From positions 48,251 to 73,250 of the forward strand of contig CALSCP010002017.1 in NCBI GenBank assembly GCA_943704425.1: a stretch of 25,000 nt of DNA. The letters run 5' to 3'. Each line of letters starts with the position of its first letter. Position 1 is the first letter of the stretch. Below the pieces are notes generated by a model. It did not search any database, had not been told where the DNA came from, and saw only the letters and a program-made list of their open reading frames with translations. The translations under genes and the position numbers were made by a program. The stretch comes from Ministeria vibrans ATCC 50519. Taxonomy: Eukaryota > Opisthokonta > Filasterea. This document shows, piece by piece, positions 20,051 through 25,000 of the stretch.

Positions 20051-20524
20051 GCTTGCAAGAATGCTAGGTGTGTTATGCAGGGTCGTTTACTCAATCAAGT
20101 CAACAAAATCGCAGCTGGGATACGCATCCTGGTTTAAAACTAACCATTTCAAACACGAAAAGGAAGAAAAAAAAGTAAGGAAATGCAAAAAGGGAAATGG
20201 GAAAGAAAGGGAGAAAAGAAAGAACACGATGAAATGGGATTTTCATAAGCAGCAACAGCAGTTATCAGGGACCCTGTTGGTACCGCTGCCACTCCCTGAA
20301 GTGCTTATATACCAGCTTAAGGCACTGCCTCGCGGCCGCTGCAGCGTCTTTGCGAGCGTAGACCGGTTTGCGGTGCTTCATGTACATTTTTGTTTTTTTG
20401 CGTGCGTCATGTACAACCATCCGAAGCCCCCGCGCTTCACCCTCGCAGGAGTCGAAGCGGAGGTTTAGAAAGACTTACATGCAGAGCTATCAGACGAGCT
20501 GGTAAAAGAAGGGTGTCAGATGAA
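20051..20524. other. Gene-free stretch with an unconvincing open frame
   Basis: An open frame from an ATG at 20062 to 20468 (135 codons) has a Lys/Glu-rich stretch and a Cys/Phe-rich end but no recognisable domain, and its codon use is unlike the confident genes. I do not call it a gene. A small hairpin, CGCTTC...GAAGCG, lies at about 20433-20459. Nothing else is seen. Confidence 0.4.
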
Positions 20525-20838
20525 GTGCATAATTATCTTCAGTTTGAGGATGTTGCAAGATGAGAAAGTTCTGAGAAAAACGAGAGCAATGATGTTTCAA
20601 CCCTAGGACTTCCAAAAAAAAAAGATGTGTCAACCGTCAAACACTGGTGATCAATAACACAGGAGAGGGCACAGGGTACACGCGACACAAAGCGAGAACA
20701 ACTCTCAAAGCAGACCTGAAAGAAGAAAAAAGACACTGAGGCGACAAGGAGAGACGGTGAGGGATGGAGACGAGGAGAGGTTTGCGCAGCTGTTGTCCCT
20801 GGGGCAACAGCTTCAGTATACAAGACAATCTAACCAAC
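20525..20838 (-). repeat. Dispersed repeat D, copy 2
   Basis: On the minus strand the order is GGTTAGATTGTCTTGTATAC (20834-20815), GAAGCTGTTG, a longer middle part, CACCAGTGTTTGACGGTTGA (20648-20629), a T10 run with GGAAGTCCTAG (20623-20603) and TCCTCAAACTGAAG (20550-20537). It matches copy 1 in order except for the CTAGGACTTCC-poly(A) piece, which is inverted relative to its neighbours. The middle (about 20660-20800) has no counterpart in copy 1. Confidence 0.7.
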
Positions 20839-21263
<425 letters not shown>

Positions 21264-21572
21264 AGCACCACTACACATCTTCTACGCATCACGACACTCC
21301 GGGACGCTCCTCTACCGTGGAGTCGGGGTTCACATGAGGAGAAAAAGTGATGTTTTTCAAGCAAGAGTGTTCCAGAGAGAGAAAAACAGACCTTGGAGAA
21401 CTTTTCCAGAGCAATACAAGTGCGGATTGTAGAGTGAGAGGGAAAGATACATTAGGGTTTATTAGTTAGCAATACTGCTATTAATATGCAGTGTTGTAAA
21501 AGAAGACAGAGAGTCTTCTGTCGGCTCAGTACTATACCGGCACAATGAAAGTCACCTGAAAGTAATTAAATT
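21264..21572 (-). repeat. Dispersed repeat, copy C (inverted)
   Basis: Minus-strand copy of the A/B family, more diverged. Landmarks on the minus strand: TTTAATTACTTTCAGGTGAC, TTTCATT, GAAGACTCTCTGTC, TTAATAGCAG, CTCACTCTACAATCCGCACT, GTTCTCCAAGG, CTCCTCATGTG, CTCCACGGTAGAGGAGCG and GATGCGTAG...TAGTGGT. The hairpin arms seen in A and B are eroded (GTGAAC...CTCCAC). Confidence 0.7.
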
Positions 21573-21715
21573 GTTCATCAAGTTTGGGGTTTATCGTGGA
21601 TTTCGAATAAACACGATGCACTGTAGATCCACTGAATTTTGAAGACACGCAAAATAATTATTATAAGGTTAGTTACTTAGTTGTTTTGTTTCAGACTTCT
21701 TTGTCTTTCTTTCCA

Positions 21716-24700
21716 ATGCGGATTACGCTTCTCATCACCCTCGGCACCCTTCTCGCGCCACTCGCCGGCTCAGCACTACCACAGCTCTGCTGCGACGTAT
21801 GCACGTGCAACTGTGTCGCATTGGCGTGTACCGTCGACTGTTCGTTCCGCAATCTTGTCCAACTCCCATCAGCCATTCCAGCACACACCACGTCACTCAC
21901 GCTAAGCTACAATGCCCTCGAAGCCACGGCACTGCCCCTTGCCGCATTCTCCAACCTCACCCTGCTCAGCACGCTCAAGCTCGACGGCAATCCGCTCCAG
22001 GCGTGGCCCGACGCGCTCCTCTCAGCGGCACTCGCCAATCTCACAGATCTCTCGCTCCAATCCACGTCGCTCGACGCCATCCCGCCCCACGCGCTGCGCC
22101 ACATGCCCAAACTCATCACTCTTGAACTGGCCACCAACCAGCTTGGCGACGACAGCCTTCCCGCGTCGCTCTTTGCGAATGCAACACAACTCGAAGCACT
22201 CCTCATGAGCACCAACCGCTTCCAACACTATCCCCGCGCGCTCCTCACTCCTGCACTCGCCAACCTCGCCTTCCTCTACCTCAGCCAACTCCGCCTACGC
22301 GCCATGCCCGCCAACGCCTTTCAGAACATGCCCCTCCTGAACACTCTGGACCTTGGCTACAACCAACTGACCGGAAGTGTTGAGTCGTTGCCTCCGACCC
22401 TCTTCGACAACCTGCCCGCACTCACATCGCTCCAGCTTGACGGCAACCCTCTGGTGAGTCCACCCGCGTGCTTGGGGTCTCGACAGCTCTTGCAAATGAC
22501 CAAGCTCAAGATGCGCAGCGCTCTTTTGCGATCGCTGCCTCCCTTTGCCTTTGCTCACATGCTCTCACTCCAATTCCTCGACCTCACGTTCAACCAACTG
22601 ACGGCTGCCAGCATTCCCACGAACATCTTTGGCAATACCACGACCACGGGAACACTGCAAGTCATTTCGTTTGCATCCAATCCCTTGGGCAGTTGGCCTG
22701 AGGCACTTCGTCACATTGATTTGGCGTCGCTCTCAGAGCTCGCTCTCGGTACCACTGGCCTGCGCTCTATACCAGACGATGCGCTTGGCCGCGCACACTC
22801 GCTCACCAACCTCGACGTCTCCAGCAATATACTCACCACCGAAGGAGTACCTCGGTCGCTTTTTGCCAACACAACGGCGCTCCAGGCACTGTCGATGAGC
22901 TTCAACGACCTGACGTCGTGGCCAGAAGCGCTCCTCTCACCCTCCCTTGCCTCCCTCACACGCCTTGAAATGCAAGCGGCCGGCCTCAACTCACTCACAC
23001 CGGGTGCCCTTGCACACTTCCACCAACTGTCGTACATCGACCTGAGCGACAACCAGCTGAGTCCCGCCACTCTCCCAAGCAACCTCTTTGCCAACCTTAC
23101 CGCACTCGAGACGCTCAGTCTTGCCGGCAACCCCCTTCAATACTACCTGGACGCTCTTTTCTCTCCTGCACTTTCCTCTCTCACCCAACTGTCGCTTTCA
23201 AATACGGGACTTGTGTCTCTACCCGCCTCAGCTTTCACCCACATGTCGCTTCTTGCCAACCTCGATCTATCCCTCAACTTCCTCACGTCTCTTCCCGACA
23301 CACTGCTTGTACCCTGCGCCACCACACTCACCCAGCTGTCGCTCGACGCGAATATCTTTGCAGTGTACCCAGCCGCTCTCACTCCACCTGCGCCCATTCG
23401 CTTTGTCAGTCTTACCCAACTCTCACTTGCCAACGCGGGTCTTCTCTCGTTCCCTCGCAACGCATTTACATCACTTCCGAGCCTCGGCAGTCTCAACCTG
23501 GTGTCAAACTCATTCTCAAGCGCACAAATGCCCACTGAACTCTTTGCCAACAGCAGCAGCCTTAACCAGCTGCTTCTTAGCAACAATGTGCTCTACACCT
23601 ACCCCGACGCCCTGCTCTATGGCGACCTCCCCCAGCTCTCTCGGCTCGACATTGATAACTGTGGTCTTCGTGCTCTCCCCTTTAACGCGCTTCACAGTCT
23701 TCCCGCCCTCACATCGCTCATCCTCATCAACAATCAACTTACAGCGGCTCTCACGAGCATGCCGCACGCTCTCTTTGACACATCCCTTCAACTGACCACG
23801 CTCAATCTTGCCGGCAACCCACTCGGTCACTTCTATCCGAAAGCTCTTCTCTCGCCCGGTCTCGCCTCTCTCTCAAGCCTCTACCTCAACGGTGTGGGCC
23901 TCCGCTCGCTGCCTACCGACGCCTTTGCACACATGCAACTCACCACGCTCAACCTTGGCTCCAATGCACTCTCTGTGTCTGGGATCAACGACGAAACGTT
24001 GTTTCTTCACAACAGCAGCGGGACGTCTCTCCTTCAAATTCTAATTCTCGACTCAAACCCCCTCAATGCGTACCCCTCGGCCCTTCTCGCGCCCCTTCCC
24101 TTTCTCACCACTCTCTCCATGATCAACGTTGGTCTTGCTGCGCTTCCTTCAGACGCATTTTTTCTCATGCCTCAGCTCCAGAGCCTCTACCTCGATTACA
24201 ATTTCCTTAACGGTGACACCACCAGCTTGCCGATATCTCTCTTCAACACCTCGAGCGCACTGGAGACTCTCGATCTGAGCTTCAACTCCCTTCAAGAGTA
24301 CCCCCAAGCACTCACAGTGCCCGCACTTGTCTCCCTTGCCACTTTGTCACTCTCCGGCAACCTCATCAGTGCGATACCTAGTGGCGCCTTCACTTACTTT
24401 ACGGAACTTGCCATTCTTGAACTTAACGGCAACTTTCTCACTGCCAGTTCAGCGAGTCTCCCTGACGATCTCTTTGACCCGACCATACGCCTTGGCTCCC
24501 TCTTTCTTTCGGACAATCCTTTGCGTGGCGTTCCCACCTCGCTGTATAGCCCATCGCTTGCGGCCCTTCTGTACATCTATCTCGAATCCGCACTGCTGGG
24601 CCCCACTCTACCACCACTTGCCTTCTCCAACAACACCCGTTCGCTCTCGCACATCTACCTCGCTAACAACACGCTCACGTCGCTGCCTCTCTCGCTCGGA

Positions 24701-25000
24701 CATCTTGCCTCGGTGCAAGTGCTCCACGTCGACAACAATCCCTTCACCGTGGCACCTCTCCCCATTGCGTCCCTCAATGCTTTGCAAGAGCTCTCCATGC
24801 GTCTCTGCAACATTTCTTACATCCCCGACGACTATTTTGCTAATGTGCCATCGCTCACGTCACTCTTTCTCGACGGTAATCCGCTTGGCCAAGTGCCCGC
24901 AGCCATCACCACGGCGTCCAACTTGGTGACACTCTCACTGATGGAGACGGCGCTCACCGAATTGCCTTTGGCCGTTTTCTCACAGCTCTTTTCACTGCAA
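21716..25000 (+). CDS. Secreted or cell-surface leucine-rich-repeat protein (3' end outside window)
   Basis: Probable extracellular recognition or adhesion protein. A single frame is open from the ATG at 21716 to the window end (1095 codons, no stop). The start is followed by a clear signal peptide (LLITLGTLLAPLAGSA) and a Cys-rich LRR N-cap (CCDVCTCNCVALACTVDC). The rest is continuous LRR. The repeats alternate in a fixed order of three types: LPxxAFxxMPxLxxLDLxxN, then LPxxLFaNxtxLxxLxLxxNPL, then yPxALLsPxLxxLtxLxLxxxgL. This supermodule of about 75 residues occurs about 12 times. Many N-x-S/T sites (NLT, NAT, NTT, NSS, NTS) fall at the FANxT position of the second repeat type, which suggests regular N-glycosylation. 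A GTGAGT...CAG string at 22454-22486 looks like an intron but is 33 nt, in frame, and needed to keep the repeat length. Any C-cap, membrane segment or kinase lies beyond the window. Confidence 0.9.
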   Translation, partial: MRITLLITLGTLLAPLAGSALPQLCCDVCTCNCVALACTVDCSFRNLVQLPSAIPAHTTSLTLSYNALEATALPLAAFSNLTLLSTLKLDGNPLQAWPDALLSAALANLTDLSLQSTSLDAIPPHALRHMPKLITLELATNQLGDDSLPASLFANATQLEALLMSTNRFQHYPRALLTPALANLAFLYLSQLRLRAMPANAFQNMPLLNTLDLGYNQLTGSVESLPPTLFDNLPALTSLQLDGNPLVSPPACLGSRQLLQMTKLKMRSALLRSLPPFAFAHMLSLQFLDLTFNQLTAASIPTNIFGNTTTTGTLQVISFASNPLGSWPEALRHIDLASLSELALGTTGLRSIPDDALGRAHSLTNLDVSSNILTTEGVPRSLFANTTALQALSMSFNDLTSWPEALLSPSLASLTRLEMQAAGLNSLTPGALAHFHQLSYIDLSDNQLSPATLPSNLFANLTALETLSLAGNPLQYYLDALFSPALSSLTQLSLSNTGLVSLPASAFTHMSLLANLDLSLNFLTSLPDTLLVPCATTLTQLSLDANIFAVYPAALTPPAPIRFVSLTQLSLANAGLLSFPRNAFTSLPSLGSLNLVSNSFSSAQMPTELFANSSSLNQLLLSNNVLYTYPDALLYGDLPQLSRLDIDNCGLRALPFNALHSLPALTSLILINNQLTAALTSMPHALFDTSLQLTTLNLAGNPLGHFYPKALLSPGLASLSSLYLNGVGLRSLPTDAFAHMQLTTLNLGSNALSVSGINDETLFLHNSSGTSLLQILILDSNPLNAYPSALLAPLPFLTTLSMINVGLAALPSDAFFLMPQLQSLYLDYNFLNGDTTSLPISLFNTSSALETLDLSFNSLQEYPQALTVPALVSLATLSLSGNLISAIPSGAFTYFTELAILELNGNFLTASSASLPDDLFDPTIRLGSLFLSDNPLRGVPTSLYSPSLAALLYIYLESALLGPTLPPLAFSNNTRSLSHIYLANNTLTSLPLSLGHLASVQVLHVDNNPFTVAPLPIASLNALQELSMRLCNISYIPDDYFANVPSLTSLFLDGNPLGQVPAAITTASNLVTLSLMETALTELPLAVFSQLFSLQ

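Noticed and set aside
20001-20468. Open frame of 155 codons in the repeat region
   Set aside because: It has no ATG at its start, overlaps repeat D copy 3, its composition is unlike the real genes, and it has no known motif.
22454-22486. GTGAGT...CAG pair inside the LRR gene resembling an intron
   Set aside because: It is 33 nt and in frame; keeping it preserves the exact 32-residue spacing of the repeat.

Overview
The window is nuclear DNA from a unicellular, ciliated or flagellated eukaryote whose lineage I cannot assign. Genes are closely packed on both strands, use the standard code and are split by short GT-AG introns, mostly 48-103 nt with a few of 150-235 nt. An intact IFT38/CLUAP1 gene points to a cilium, and condensin and PRC1/MAP65 genes show standard mitotic machinery. 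Most genes are not visible as single open frames. The exon models were built by hand from splice signals, phase continuity and family motifs.

Layout. 1-3871 (+): 3' part of a large WD40-ankyrin-protein kinase gene with a conserved C-terminal module; its WD40 repeats are almost identical at DNA level. 4090-8290 (+): condensin subunit 1 in four exons. 8589-9764 (-): divergent Ras-like GTPase with a problematic first splice acceptor. 10051-10956 (+): membrane-anchored protein resembling the YqcI/YcgG family. 11178-13304 (-): CLUAP1/IFT38 in ten exons. 13542-15614 (+): PRC1/Ase1/MAP65 in six exons. 15655-17451 (-): tRNA dimethylallyltransferase (MOD5/TRIT1 type) with a C-terminal zinc finger, in six exons. 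The 3' ends of these last two genes face each other only 40 bp apart.

From 17452 to 21715 there is no convincing gene. This 4.3 kb holds two dispersed repeat families, each present at least three times and in both orientations: A/B/C of about 310 bp, and D. It also holds long microsatellites and a 3-base N gap. It looks like a nest of old mobile-element copies, but I recognise no transposase or reverse transcriptase.

21716-25000 (+): a secreted or cell-surface leucine-rich-repeat protein that runs off the window. Its LRRs are organised as a three-repeat supermodule occurring about 12 times.

The genes form no single pathway. Condensin and PRC1 act in mitosis, CLUAP1 in cilium assembly and the dimethylallyltransferase in tRNA modification. 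The kinase and LRR proteins are probably lineage-expanded signalling or recognition proteins. I found no clear new multi-gene system. The points most worth checking are the kinase fusion with its C-terminal module, the LRR supermodule, the GTPase splice problem, the eukaryotic YcgG-like protein and the A/B/C repeat family.
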